Shown one piece after another: positions 32,660-43,050 of a stretch of DNA of 64,000 bases. This DNA is from Pseudomonas alcaligenes (GTDB lineage: Bacteria > Pseudomonadota > Gammaproteobacteria > Pseudomonadales > Pseudomonadaceae). Every line of letters starts with the position of its first letter. Positions within the stretch are counted from its first letter, which is position 1. Under the pieces are notes generated by a model. The model had not been told where the DNA came from and did no database searches. It saw nothing but the letters and a program-made list of their open reading frames with translations. The translations under genes were made by a program, and so were the position numbers. Location of the stretch: assembly GCF_041729615.1 (NCBI RefSeq), contig NZ_CP154874.1, positions 1,059,001 to 1,123,000 of the forward strand, in the 5' to 3' direction.

Positions 32660-35257
32660 ATGCCAACGCGCAAACTCGGACTCAATCTGGTGGTCATCGT
32701 GGCGGTCGCCGCCCTGTTCACCGGCCTCTGGGCGCTCTACAACCGCCCGGTCAGCGCCCCGGACTGGCCGGAGCAGATCTCCGGCTTCTCCTACTCGCCC
32801 TTCCGTGCCGGGCAAAGCCCGATGGCCGGCACCTACCCCAGCGACGCGCAGATCCGCGCCGACCTGGAGCTGCTGAGCCGGCACACCGACAACATCCGCA
32901 CCTATTCGGTGGACGGCAAGCTGGCCGACATCCCGCGTCTGGCCGAGGAATTCGGCCTGCGCGTAACCCTCGGCGTGTGGATCAGCAACGATCTGGAGCG
33001 CAACGAGCGCGAAATCGCCAAGGCCATCGAACTGGCCAACGAGTCGCGCAGCGTGGTGCGGGTCACCGTGGGCAACGAATCGCTGTTCCGCGAGGAAGTC
33101 GAGGTCGAGGAGCTGATCGGCTACATCGATCGCGTACGTGCGGCGGTCAAGGTGCCGGTGAGTACCTCCGAGCAGTGGCACATCTGGCAGGAAAACCCCG
33201 AGCTGGCCAAGCACGTCGACCTGATCGCCGCGCACGTGCTGCCCTACTGGGAGTTCGTGCCGATGGAAGACTCCGGCGAGTTCGTCCTGGAGCGCGCCAA
33301 AGACCTGAAGAAGCTGTTCCCGAAGAAGCCGCTGCTGCTCTCCGAAGTCGGCTGGCCGAGCAACGGCCGCACCCGCGGCGGTGCCGAGGCGGACCAGGCC
33401 GAGCAGGCCATCTACCTGCGCACCCTGGTCAACTCGCTGAACGCCAAGGGCTACAACTACTTCGTCATCGAGGCCTTCGACCAGCCGTGGAAGGCCAGCG
33501 AGGAAGGCTCGGTGGGCGCCTACTGGGGCGTCTACAACCTCGACCGCCAGCCCAAGTTCGCCTTCGAGGGGCCGGTGGTGGCCATCCCGCAATGGCGCCT
33601 GCTGGCCGTGGCCTCGGTGGTCATGGGCCTGCTGGCCCTGGCACTGATGCTGATCGACGGCTCGGCCCTGCGCCAGCGCGGGCGTACCTTCCTGACCTTC
33701 GTCGCCTTCGTCGGCGGCTCCGCCCTGGTGTGGATCGCCTACGACTACAGCCAGCAGTACAGCACCTGGTTCAGCCTGACCGTCGGCGGCCTGCTCGGCA
33801 TCGGCGCGCTGGGCGTGTTCATCGTCCTGCTCACCGAGGCCCACGAGCTGGCCGAGACGGCCTGGACCCGCACCCGCCGCCGGCACTTCCTGCCGGTGCT
33901 GACCGACACCGCCTACCGGCCCAAGGTGTCGATCCACGTGCCCTGCTACAACGAACCGCCGGAGATGGTGAAGCAGACCCTGGACGCCCTGGCGGCCCTG
34001 GACTACCCGGACTACGAAGTCATCATCATCGACAACAACACCAAGGACCCGAAGGTGTGGGAGCCGGTGCAGGCCTACTGCGAGCAGCTCGGCCCGCGCT
34101 TCCGCTTCTTCCACGTGGCGCCCATCGAGGGCTTCAAGGGCGGCGCGCTGAACTACATCCTGCCGCACACCGCGCCGGACGCCGAAGTGATCGCTGTGAT
34201 CGACTCCGACTACTGCGTCGACCGCAACTGGCTCAAGCACATGGTGCCGCACTTCAGTGACCCGAAGATCGCCGTGGTGCAGTCGCCGCAGGACTACCGC
34301 GACGGCGACGAAAGCAGCTTCAAGAAGCTCTGCTACGCCGAGTACAAGGGCTTCTTCCACATCGGCATGGTCACCCGCAACGACCGCGACGCGATCATCC
34401 AGCACGGCACCATGACCATGATCCGCCGCAGCGTGATGGACGAGCTGAAGTGGGCCGACTGGACCATCTGCGAGGACGCCGAGCTGGGCCTGCGCGTGTT
34501 CGAGAAGGGCTATTCGGCCGCCTATGCCCACCAGAGCTTCGGCCGCGGCCTGATGCCCGACACCTTCATCGACTACAAGAAGCAGCGCTTCCGCTGGGCC
34601 TATGGCGCCATCCAGATCATGAAGGGCCACGCGCGCAGCCTGTTCCGCGGCGAGGGCTCGCAGCTGACCCGTGGCCAGCGCTACCACTTCATCGCCGGCT
34701 GGCTGCCGTGGATCGCCGACGGCCTGAACATCTTCTTCACCATCGGCGCCCTGCTCTGGTCGGCCGGCATGATCATCGTGCCGCAGCGGGTCGACCCGCC
34801 GCTACTGATCTTCGCCATCCCGCCGCTGGCGCTGTTCTTCTTCAAGTTCGGCAAGATCATGTTCCTCTACCGCAAGGCGGTGGGCGTCGACCTGGTGCGC
34901 TCGTTCCAGGCCGCCATCGCCGGTCTGGCGCTGTCCCACACCATCGCCAAGGCGGTGCTGTACGGCACCTTCACCAAGACCATCCCGTTCTTCCGCACGC
35001 CGAAGATGGCCAGCAACCACGGCATCCTGGTGGCCCTGGCGGAGGCCCGCGAGGAAGTCTTCGTGATGCTCCTGCTGTGGGGCGCGGCCATCGGCATCAG
35101 CTGCGTGCAGGACATCGGCAACGCCGACGTGAAGTTCTGGGTCGCCACCCTGCTGGTACAGTCCCTGCCCTACCTGGCCGCCCTGATGATGGCCCTGCTG
35201 TCGTCGCTGCCCAAGCCGCCGCCGCAGAACGCCGAGGAAGCTGCCGGCGCGGCCTGA
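32660..35257 (+). CDS. ndvB: beta-glucan synthase, GH17-GT2 fusion (NdvB-like)
   Basis: NdvB in P. aeruginosa is a membrane glycosyltransferase for periplasmic cyclic beta-1,3-glucans linked to biofilm antibiotic tolerance. This 865 aa protein has one N-terminal membrane segment (about 8-26), a GH17-like domain (about 40-305) with acid/base Glu140 in VTVGNE and nucleophile Glu229 in LLLSEVGWPS, two membrane segments (about 312-390), a GT2 domain with CYNEPPE, VIDSDY and KKQRFRW, and further C-terminal membrane segments. It is followed by a terminator and dapE, the neighbour I recall in P. aeruginosa. Confidence 0.88.
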   Translation: MPTRKLGLNLVVIVAVAALFTGLWALYNRPVSAPDWPEQISGFSYSPFRAGQSPMAGTYPSDAQIRADLELLSRHTDNIRTYSVDGKLADIPRLAEEFGLRVTLGVWISNDLERNEREIAKAIELANESRSVVRVTVGNESLFREEVEVEELIGYIDRVRAAVKVPVSTSEQWHIWQENPELAKHVDLIAAHVLPYWEFVPMEDSGEFVLERAKDLKKLFPKKPLLLSEVGWPSNGRTRGGAEADQAEQAIYLRTLVNSLNAKGYNYFVIEAFDQPWKASEEGSVGAYWGVYNLDRQPKFAFEGPVVAIPQWRLLAVASVVMGLLALALMLIDGSALRQRGRTFLTFVAFVGGSALVWIAYDYSQQYSTWFSLTVGGLLGIGALGVFIVLLTEAHELAETAWTRTRRRHFLPVLTDTAYRPKVSIHVPCYNEPPEMVKQTLDALAALDYPDYEVIIIDNNTKDPKVWEPVQAYCEQLGPRFRFFHVAPIEGFKGGALNYILPHTAPDAEVIAVIDSDYCVDRNWLKHMVPHFSDPKIAVVQSPQDYRDGDESSFKKLCYAEYKGFFHIGMVTRNDRDAIIQHGTMTMIRRSVMDELKWADWTICEDAELGLRVFEKGYSAAYAHQSFGRGLMPDTFIDYKKQRFRWAYGAIQIMKGHARSLFRGEGSQLTRGQRYHFIAGWLPWIADGLNIFFTIGALLWSAGMIIVPQRVDPPLLIFAIPPLALFFFKFGKIMFLYRKAVGVDLVRSFQAAIAGLALSHTIAKAVLYGTFTKTIPFFRTPKMASNHGILVALAEAREEVFVMLLLWGAAIGISCVQDIGNADVKFWVATLLVQSLPYLAALMMALLSSLPKPPPQNAEEAAGAA

Positions 35258-35278
35258 GCACCGCGGCCCGAGCACAAC

Positions 35279-35320
35279 GGCGGCGCAGCGTCCACGGACC
35301 CTGCGCCGCCGTTTTGCTTT
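35279..35320 (+). terminator. intrinsic terminator after ndvB
   Basis: GGCGGCGCAG (35279-35288) pairs perfectly over 10 bp with CTGCGCCGCC (35301-35310) around a 12-base loop, followed by GTTTTGCTTT. It lies 21 bases after the ndvB stop. Immediately downstream TTTAGAATGG could be a -10 for dapE. Confidence 0.8.
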
Positions 35321-35322
35321 AG

Positions 35323-37310
<1,988 letters not shown>

Positions 37311-37313
37311 GCC

Positions 37314-37685
37314 ATGCGCCAACCCGATATCGAGATCTACCTGAAGGACGCCGATCAGCAGGCCATTGCCGCCTGGCTGAGCGAGGCCATCGGTCCGTGC
37401 AGCGAGTGGCGCCAGCAGGGCCAGACCTTCAAGTGCCGCGCCGGCGATGTGCCGGTGACCTGGCTGCCGAAAGCCGTGGGCAAGTGGCATAGCCTCTATC
37501 TGGAAAGCGACGCCACGCCCTGGGAAGATGACCTGGCCTGCGCCCGCGCCGCCTTCGCCGCGCTCGGCGTGCAGGTGCGCTGCGCCCCCGGCGGCTGGAG
37601 CGAGGAAGAAGCGGAAGAAGAGGCGGATCGCTGGATCAAGATCGACGCCGAGGGCGAGCAGGAAATCATCTGGCGCACCGATTGA
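37314..37685 (+). CDS. small acidic protein of unknown function
   Basis: This 123 aa protein starts MRQPDIEIYLKDADQQAIAA and has an acidic C-terminal third with SEEEAEEEADRWIKID and IIWRTD at the end. It has no signal peptide or membrane segment. I recall an equivalent small gene beside rlmA in P. aeruginosa but no function. It starts 3 bases after rlmA, so it is probably co-transcribed with dapE-rlmA. It is followed by the 39-base repeat and a bidirectional terminator. Confidence 0.8.
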   Translation: MRQPDIEIYLKDADQQAIAAWLSEAIGPCSEWRQQGQTFKCRAGDVPVTWLPKAVGKWHSLYLESDATPWEDDLACARAAFAALGVQVRCAPGGWSEEEAEEEADRWIKIDAEGEQEIIWRTD

Positions 37686-37688
37686 TCT

Positions 37689-37727
37689 CCCCTCTCCCAC
37701 TTGTGGGAGAGGGGTCGGGGGAGAGGG
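37689..37727 (+). repeat. 39-base dispersed repeat, copy 1
   Basis: The unit begins with a perfect 12-bp palindrome, CCCCTCTCCCAC TT GTGGGAGAGGGG (37689-37714), followed by TCGGGGGAGAGGG. The reverse complement of 61232-61270 matches 37 of 39 positions. It lies 3 bases after a stop codon in a convergent gap. Confidence 0.85.
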
Positions 37728-37740
37728 AATTAACCTCCCG

Positions 37741-37781
37741 AAAAAGCAAAAGGCCCGTCGCTGACGGGCCTTTTGTTGTGT
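37741..37781. terminator. bidirectional terminator between the small acidic gene and csp
   Basis: AAAAGGCCCGTC (37748-37759) and GACGGGCCTTTT (37763-37774) form a perfect 12-bp stem with a 3-base loop, with T-tracts on both strands (TTTTGTTG on plus, TTTTGCTTTTT on minus). It serves both convergent genes. Confidence 0.9.
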
Positions 37782-37793
37782 GTCGCGCAGGTC

Positions 37794-38003
37794 TCAGACC
37801 TTGGACACGTCTTCCGCCTGCAGGCCCTTCTGGCCCTGGATCACGGAGAACTCCACCTGCTGGCCTTCGACCAGGGTGCGATGACCTTCGCCACGGATGG
37901 CGCGGTAGTGGACGAACACGTCCGGACCGCTTTCGCGTTGAATGAAGCCATACCCCTTGGAATCATTGAACCACTTGACGGTTCCGACCTCACGATCAGC
38001 CAT
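37794..38003 (-). CDS. cold-shock domain protein (CspA family)
   Basis: This 69 aa protein is a single cold-shock domain that binds single-stranded nucleic acid: RNP1 KGYGFIQ and RNP2 DVFVHY are intact, within [20 protein letters not shown]. The long frame upstream (47 codons) is the leader, since [12 protein letters not shown] is a family start. A good promoter about 140 bases upstream gives it the long leader typical of cold-shock mRNAs. Confidence 0.96.
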   Translation of the reverse strand: MADREVGTVKWFNDSKGYGFIQRESGPDVFVHYRAIRGEGHRTLVEGQQVEFSVIQGQKGLQAEDVSKV

Positions 38004-38148
38004 TACCACTTCCCTCGATTCTCGGTTTTGTTGTTGCCCTGGTGGGCTTCGACGGTTCGGCGCAAACGTTCTTCTTCTTCTTTCCGACCCCGGCCAAAAC
38101 GAGCGTGGAGCGGTGTTCCGAATGGCGTCCTGATGCGACCGCATCGGG

Positions 38149-38176
38149 AGTATAAAACAAGCGTTCGGCTTGCCAA
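38149..38176 (-). promoter_or_regulatory. promoter of the cold-shock gene
   Basis: On the minus strand TTGGCA (38171-38176) and TATACT (38149-38154) are separated by 16 bases, each 5 of 6 to consensus. Transcription would start near 38142, giving a leader of about 138 bases. The leader begins with the inverted repeat GATGCG/CGCATC. Confidence 0.65.
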
Positions 38177-38193
38177 GGGATTTTTTCGGCCGT

Positions 38194-38222
38194 CTGCAGG
38201 CCCCGTTCTACAGGGCCTGCAG
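38194..38222 (-). terminator. hairpin after the DUF4340 gene
   Basis: CTGCAGGCCC (38194-38203) pairs perfectly with GGGCCTGCAG (38213-38222). On the minus strand it starts 10 bases after the DUF4340 stop. There is no T-tract on the minus strand, so it may protect the mRNA 3' end or terminate weakly. Confidence 0.5.
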
Positions 38223-38232
38223 CGGTTTTACC

Positions 38233-39210
38233 TCAGTCCGCGGCGAGCACATCGGTCAACTTCTTGGCCAGGCTCTGGTACTGGTACGGCTCGATCCGAT
38301 AGGCCCAGTCGCTGCGCCCCGGCAGCTCGCTGGCGGGCAGGTCGCTGCCCTGCTCCAGCAGCAGCCAGTGCTGGTCGCCCTGGCCATGCAGACTGCCCTT
38401 GAGCGTCTTGCCGGCGAAGGTGGACAGGCTGAACTGCAGCACCGGCTTGTCCTCGAAGCTCAGCTGGGCCAGCGGTGCGGCGTCGGCGAAACGCAGGTCG
38501 GCGAAGAAGCGCGCCATGCCATCGGCGGCGCCGTCGAAGGCCAGACGCTTGCCCTCGGGCAGCTGGCGCACGCGCAAGTTGGCTTCCTCGGCCTTGTCGC
38601 GATAGAGGGTCAGGCGCTCACCACCGGCGTGCCGCAGGTCCAGCTCGCGCACCGTGGCGAAGGGCACGGCGGCGACGCGGCGGTCCAGCCACTCCAGCTC
38701 GCTGGCCGGCAGCTCGATGCGCTGGCTGACCAGCCAGCTCTGCGCCTCGCCGGCCTGGCGCACCAGGTGCCCGTCACGCTGCCCGGGCTTGCCGATCAGC
38801 AGTTGCAGCGGCGGCTGCTCGCCGCGCTGCAGGGTCACCCGCACGGCCTGCTCCTCGGGGCTGCCCTGCTCGGCCAGGCCGAGGCGAGCGTAGAGTTCGG
38901 CATTGGCGGTACGCGGCTCGACCTTGCGCGCCTCGCCCAGGGCCTTGAGCAGCGCGGCGACGGCGGCACGGTCGGCCGGGTAGTCGGCCTTGGCCGGCAC
39001 CACCCAGGCCTGCTCGCGGCGCTCCAGGCGCACCAGCGGCTGGCCGGCGCGCTGGACCTCGATGGCCTGCACCTGCTCGGCCTGCAGCCCCGGCAGCCAG
39101 GCCTCGGCCTGCGCGGGCGCCGGCCGCTTGCTGACCTGGCTGGTGAAGTACCAGCTGGCCACCAGGGCCAGCGCCAGCACCGCCAGAACGAATAAGGTTT
39201 TGCGAGTCAT
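38233..39210 (-). CDS. DUF4340 domain protein of the Gld-type ABC cluster
   Basis: This 325 aa protein has one N-terminal membrane anchor (TLFVLAVLALALVASWYF, about 5-22) and a long extracytoplasmic beta-rich DUF4340 region with YPADRAAVAALLKALGEA near 80 and TVRELDLRHAGGERLTLYRD near 195. Molecular function is unknown. The gene is last in a four-gene set with an ABC ATPase, an ABC-2 permease and a GldG-like protein, which suggests it is a periplasmic partner of that transporter. Confidence 0.85.
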   Translation of the reverse strand: MTRKTLFVLAVLALALVASWYFTSQVSKRPAPAQAEAWLPGLQAEQVQAIEVQRAGQPLVRLERREQAWVVPAKADYPADRAAVAALLKALGEARKVEPRTANAELYARLGLAEQGSPEEQAVRVTLQRGEQPPLQLLIGKPGQRDGHLVRQAGEAQSWLVSQRIELPASELEWLDRRVAAVPFATVRELDLRHAGGERLTLYRDKAEEANLRVRQLPEGKRLAFDGAADGMARFFADLRFADAAPLAQLSFEDKPVLQFSLSTFAGKTLKGSLHGQGDQHWLLLEQGSDLPASELPGRSDWAYRIEPYQYQSLAKKLTDVLAAD

Positions 39211-39256
39211 GGTCTTGCTCTCCTCGCGGCAAGAATCGGTATCGGAAAGAGGCAGG

Positions 39257-39285
39257 CGGGGGAAAGGGCCAGGCCCTCTCCCCCG
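39257..39285. repeat. GC-rich hairpin related to the 39-base repeat
   Basis: CGGGGGAAAGGGCC and GGCCCTCTCCCCCG (39257-39285) pair over 14 bases with one mismatch around a single A. The second arm carries the CCCTCTCCCCC core of the 39-base repeat. It lies between the gldG-like and DUF4340 genes and may attenuate or stabilise the transcript. Confidence 0.5.
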
Positions 39286-39292
39286 GGGGGCA

Positions 39293-41125
39293 TCACGCGG
39301 CCTTGCGCCGGCGCCACAGCCACAGGGCCAGCACGCCGAGGGTCAGCAGCAGCGGCACCAGCAGGATGTTGGCCAGCTTGAGGGTGCGCCCCAGGGCCTC
39401 GATATCGGCATTCAGCTGGTAGCGCACCTCGCGCAGCTCCTTGCGGATACGCACCTTCTCGGCAAGGAACTGCTGCACCGTGGCCTGCTGCTCGGGGGTC
39501 AGCTCCAGCGCCTTGCTCGGGTCCTGCTGCTGCAGGGCGGCGAGCTTCTGCTCGGTCTCGGCCAGGCGCTGCTGCAGGTCTTCCTCCTTGACCCGGAACT
39601 GCGCCTCGGCCTCGCGCTGCAGCGCCTCGACCACCTCGAACGGGCGGCTGAAGCGGCCGCGCGAACGCACGCTGATCAGCGCATCGCTGCCGGACAGGTT
39701 GTCCAGCGCGTTGATGGCGAAGCCGGCGTTGTCGGCGAACGGCTGCGGCACGCGCTGGCCGAAGAAGTCCTGCACCTGCACCCACATGCGGTCGCTGAGC
39801 AGGTCGGTATCGGCCACGGCGATCACGTTGATGTTCTCCGCCGACTTCAGGCCGTCCTTCTGCCCCTCGATGCCGTTCGGGTAGGCCGATTGCGCCGGGC
39901 CGCTGATGCGCGCGGCGATGGCGTAGCGCTCGCCGGTCGGCTCCAGGTCGCGGATCAGCTCCTCCGGGTTGGCCAGCATAGACAGGCGCGTGGCGTCGAA
40001 CGGCATGGCGTACTCGGAGCTCTGCAGCAGCGGCACGAACTGGGTCTTGGCGCCCTCGATCGGCTCGAGGATGCCACTGGAGGCGATATTGATGGTCTCC
40101 AGGCCGGCGGTGGCCACGTCGTCCTGGTTCAGCGCGCGCTGCGGCAGCGACAGCCAGGCGGCATGCCGCGCCGGTCGCTGGCCCTGGCCCATGCTCACGG
40201 ACAGCGCGTAGGAGCCGTCGCCGAGCACCTTGTCCGGCACCATGCGCAGGCCCCAGGCCTTGAACAGCGGCTCCAGGTCACTGGCCTTGTCCAGCTGGTC
40301 GCCCGGCATCACCGGCGCGGCGTTGTCCGCCTCGCTGAGCGGGTCGACGAACACCAGCAGCTTGCCGCCGCGCAGGACGAACTGGTCGATGGCGTACAGG
40401 GTCGCTTCCGGCAGGTTCTTCGGGTGCACCAGCAGCAGCACCGAGACCTCGTCCGGAATCTTGTCGATGCCGGCCTTGAGGCTGTCGATCTTGAACAGCT
40501 GGCGCACTTCCTCCATCACCATCCAGGGCGCCATCGGCTGGCGCGCCATCATGTCGAAGCCACCGTTGAGCTGCAGCCCGGAGAGCAGGCCGATCACTGG
40601 CCGCTCCGGCTTGGCCAGGCCCTGCACCAGCTGGCTGATCTGGTACTCGAGGAACTCCTCCTGGTCCAACGGGAAGAACGGGATGATCTGCTTGTCGTCC
40701 ACCGCGTTGGTGCCGGCCAGGCCGAAGTAGATCTGCTCGCCGCCCTGGTTCGCCGGCACCGCCTGCAGGCCGAAGCCGGCGGCCTTGTCCTCGTCCTCGG
40801 AGAAGGGCTCGGGGTCGATGATGTGCAGCTTGATCTTGCCGCCCGCCGCGCGCTCGTAGGCCTTGAGCATCTCCGTCACGCGGGTGGCGTAGTTGCGCAG
40901 CACGGCGAGGTCGCGGGCGGCCTTGTCGGAGTAGAAGAAGTACAGGTTGATCGGCTCGTCCAGCTCGCCAAGGATGCGCTCGGTGCCCTCGGAGATGGTG
41001 TAGAGCTTCTGCTCGGTCAGGTCCAGGCGGGCATTGCCCAGGCCCAGCGCGGCAAGCATGTTGAAGGCCAGGAAGGCCACGGCGATCAGCAGCAGGCCGG
41101 CGCCGGAATACATCAGTTTCTTCAT
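39293..41125 (-). CDS. GldG-like ABC exporter auxiliary protein
   Basis: This 610 aa protein has an N-terminal membrane segment (YSGAGLLLIAVAFLAFNMLA, about 5-24), a large extracytoplasmic domain of the ABC_transp_aux/GldG type, a coiled-coil near 480-550 (VKEEDLQQRLAETEQKLAAL), a C-terminal membrane segment (LVPLLLTLGVLALWLW) and a basic tail RRRKAA. In Flavobacterium GldG works with GldA and GldF in gliding; in Pseudomonas the substrate is unknown. It begins 2 bases after the permease gene. Confidence 0.87.
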   Translation of the reverse strand: MKKLMYSGAGLLLIAVAFLAFNMLAALGLGNARLDLTEQKLYTISEGTERILGELDEPINLYFFYSDKAARDLAVLRNYATRVTEMLKAYERAAGGKIKLHIIDPEPFSEDEDKAAGFGLQAVPANQGGEQIYFGLAGTNAVDDKQIIPFFPLDQEEFLEYQISQLVQGLAKPERPVIGLLSGLQLNGGFDMMARQPMAPWMVMEEVRQLFKIDSLKAGIDKIPDEVSVLLLVHPKNLPEATLYAIDQFVLRGGKLLVFVDPLSEADNAAPVMPGDQLDKASDLEPLFKAWGLRMVPDKVLGDGSYALSVSMGQGQRPARHAAWLSLPQRALNQDDVATAGLETINIASSGILEPIEGAKTQFVPLLQSSEYAMPFDATRLSMLANPEELIRDLEPTGERYAIAARISGPAQSAYPNGIEGQKDGLKSAENINVIAVADTDLLSDRMWVQVQDFFGQRVPQPFADNAGFAINALDNLSGSDALISVRSRGRFSRPFEVVEALQREAEAQFRVKEEDLQQRLAETEQKLAALQQQDPSKALELTPEQQATVQQFLAEKVRIRKELREVRYQLNADIEALGRTLKLANILLVPLLLTLGVLALWLWRRRKAA

Positions 41126-41127
41126 GG

Positions 41128-41859
41128 TCAGTCAGCCTTCTTCAGATCGACCACCACGGCGGTGGCGGCCAGCCAGGCGGCCATCAGGGTGATGAAATAG
41201 AGCAGGTCGCGCAGGTCGATCACGCCCTTGCTGATCGCGTCGAAGCGGGTCAGGAAGCTCAGCGAGGCGACCGCGTCGAGCAGCCACTGCGGCGCCCAGG
41301 CGAAGGCGTCGAGCACCATGGGGAAGCCGCTGACGATGAACAGGAAGCAGGCGCTGACGGCGAGTATGAAGGCGATCACCTGGTTCTTCGCCAGGGCCGA
41401 CATGCACGAGCCGATGGCCAGGTAGGAGCCGGCCAGCAGCCAGCTGCCGAAGTAGCCGGTGAAGATCGCGCCGTTGTCCGGCTCGCCCAGGTAGTTGACC
41501 GTGATGATCATCGGGAAGGTCAACAGCAGGGCGATGCCGGCGAACACCCAGGCGGCGAGGAACTTGCCCAGCACCGCCTCGGCGCGGGTGATCGGCAGGG
41601 TCATCAGCAGCTCGATGGAGCCGGACTTGCGCTCCTCGGCCCACAGGCGCATGGCGATGGCCGGCACCAGGAACAGGTACAGCCAGGGATGGAAGTTGAA
41701 GAACGGCGCCAGGTCCGCCTGGCCGCTCTCGTAGAAGCCGCCTAGGTAGAAGGTGAAGACCCCGGACAGCACCAGGAAGATCAGGATGAACACGTACGCA
41801 AGAGGGGTAGCGAAATAGCTGGCCAGCTCGCGCTTGAAGATCACGGGCAACTGCTTCAT
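41128..41859 (-). CDS. ABC-2 type permease (GldF-like)
   Basis: This 243 aa protein has about six membrane segments (for example PLAYVFILIFLVLSGVFTFY and VIAFILAVSACFLFIVSGFP). It also has the cytoplasmic AEERKSGSIELLMTLPIT motif near 75 typical of ABC-2 exporters (NosY/GldF group). Its start overlaps the ATPase stop (ATGA) and it is 2 bases before the GldG-like gene, so one tightly coupled operon encodes the whole transporter. Substrate unknown. Confidence 0.9.
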   Translation of the reverse strand: MKQLPVIFKRELASYFATPLAYVFILIFLVLSGVFTFYLGGFYESGQADLAPFFNFHPWLYLFLVPAIAMRLWAEERKSGSIELLMTLPITRAEAVLGKFLAAWVFAGIALLLTFPMIITVNYLGEPDNGAIFTGYFGSWLLAGSYLAIGSCMSALAKNQVIAFILAVSACFLFIVSGFPMVLDAFAWAPQWLLDAVASLSFLTRFDAISKGVIDLRDLLYFITLMAAWLAATAVVVDLKKAD

Positions 41860-42776
41860 GCCGCTTCTCCCCGGGTCAGGCTGCGGAATACTTCATCGAG
41901 GCGGCCGCGTTCCACGTCCAGCTCCTTCACCTGCCAGCCGCGCTGGCGAATCAGTTCGTTGACCTGCGGGAAGATCACCTGGCCCGGCTGGGCCAGCAGG
42001 GTCAGGCTGCCCTCGGCGTTGTCCTCGATGCCGACCACGCCCGGCAGGGTCGCCAGGGCTGCGCGGTCCAGTTCGCCCTCTGCCACCAGGGTCACGGCCT
42101 GGTGGTAGCGCGAGCGGCTCTCCAGCTCCAGCGGGGTGCCGTCGGCCACCAGCTTGCCGGCGGCGATCACCACCGCGCGGGTACACACCGCCGACACCTC
42201 CTCGAGGATGTGGGTGGAAATGATCACGATCTTGTCCTTGGCCAGGCTCTGGATCAGCTTGCGCACCTGGTGCTTCTGGTTCGGGTCGAGGCCGTCGGTG
42301 GGCTCGTCGAGGATCAGCACCTTGGGATCGTGGAGGATCGCCTGGGCCAGGCCGACACGGCGCTTGAAGCCCTTGGACAGGGTCTCGATGCTCTGCTCCA
42401 GCACTTTTTCCAGCTCGACCTGCTCGACTGCGCGCTGCACCCGCTGCTTTTTCTCGGCGCCGCGATAGCCGCGCACTTCGGCGATGAATTCGAGGAAGCC
42501 GCGCACCGTCATGTCGCCATAGCAGGGCGCGCCTTCCGGCAGGTAGCCGATCTGCTGCTGGGCCTTGAGGGTATCGCTCTGGATATCGAAACCGAGGATG
42601 CTGGCGGTGCCGGAGGTCGGCGCCAGGAAGCCGGTGAGCATCTTCATGGTGGTGGATTTACCGGCCCCGTTGGGGCCGAGGAAGCCCAGCACTTCCCCCT
42701 GCTGGACCTTGAAGCTGAGGCCATCGACGGCCGTGTGCTGAGCAAAACGCTTGGTTAGATTTTTTATTTCGATCAT
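41856..42776 (-). CDS. ABC exporter ATP-binding protein (GldA-like)
   Basis: This 306 aa protein is the ATPase of the cluster: Walker A GPNGAGKSTT (about 39-48), signature LSKGFKRRVGLAQAIL near 135, Walker B VLILDEPTDGLDP, and the switch histidine in IISTHILEEV. A C-terminal extension follows, as in drug/Gld-type ATPases. The frame is open for 131 codons upstream through the plsB promoter region, but MIEIKNLTKRF is the family start. Confidence 0.93.
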   Translation of the reverse strand: MIEIKNLTKRFAQHTAVDGLSFKVQQGEVLGFLGPNGAGKSTTMKMLTGFLAPTSGTASILGFDIQSDTLKAQQQIGYLPEGAPCYGDMTVRGFLEFIAEVRGYRGAEKKQRVQRAVEQVELEKVLEQSIETLSKGFKRRVGLAQAILHDPKVLILDEPTDGLDPNQKHQVRKLIQSLAKDKIVIISTHILEEVSAVCTRAVVIAAGKLVADGTPLELESRSRYHQAVTLVAEGELDRAALATLPGVVGIEDNAEGSLTLLAQPGQVIFPQVNELIRQRGWQVKELDVERGRLDEVFRSLTRGEAA

Positions 42777-42842
42777 GGCTCTCGTCCCGACGGGAGAAAC
42801 CCCGGGCCATGCTGACCACGGGGGTCCTGCAAACGCTGGCGG

Positions 42843-42871
42843 ACTATAAAAGTCGACCCGCGGCATGGCAA
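42843..42871 (-). promoter_or_regulatory. sigma-70 promoter of the ABC exporter operon
   Basis: On the minus strand TTGCCA (42866-42871) and TATAGT (42843-42848) are exactly 17 bases apart, matching consensus at 5 and 4-5 of 6 positions. The start of transcription would be about 60 bases before the ATPase gene. Confidence 0.65.
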
Positions 42872-43016
42872 GACAGCCGCTTTTAGGAAAAGTTGCAGAG
42901 CCCTGGCCAGCATCGGCGCCAGCAGCCTGCAAGCCAGGAACGGCGCACCATCCGGTGAACACTTGTACCTGCAGCGCTTTTGCCGCCACGGGGCGAATAC
43001 GGCACACTAGCCGCCC

Positions 43017-43036
43017 CGAGCGCTTGCTCGTTTTTT
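43017..43036 (+). terminator. terminator-like hairpin in the plsB leader
   Basis: CGAGC GCTT GCTCG (43017-43030) is a perfect 5-bp stem followed by six T residues, ending 14 bases before the plsB ATG. An alternative pairing, CGGGGCG (42989-42995) with CGCCCCG (43012-43018), shares two bases with its 5' arm. The layout resembles an attenuator, but the transcription start is unknown. Confidence 0.45.
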
Positions 43037-43050
43037 CACAGCCGCACTCT

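Larger units (their letters stand above)
42777..43050. other. divergent gap between the ABC operon and plsB
   Basis: This 274-base gap is the longest without a gene. It holds a good minus-strand promoter (42843-42871) and a terminator-like hairpin just before plsB (43017-43036). A weak plus-strand promoter TTGCCG (42980-42985) N17 CACACT is possible. Both strands are open in at least one frame, but nothing there resembles a protein. Confidence 0.7.

Noticed and set aside
37689..37727. CRISPR-like repeat
   Set aside because: Single palindromic unit with no regularly spaced copies or spacers; the second copy is 23 kb away.
37794..38144. A 116-codon reading of the cold-shock gene
   Set aside because: The extra 47 codons are the leader; they begin just after the promoter and show no protein conservation.
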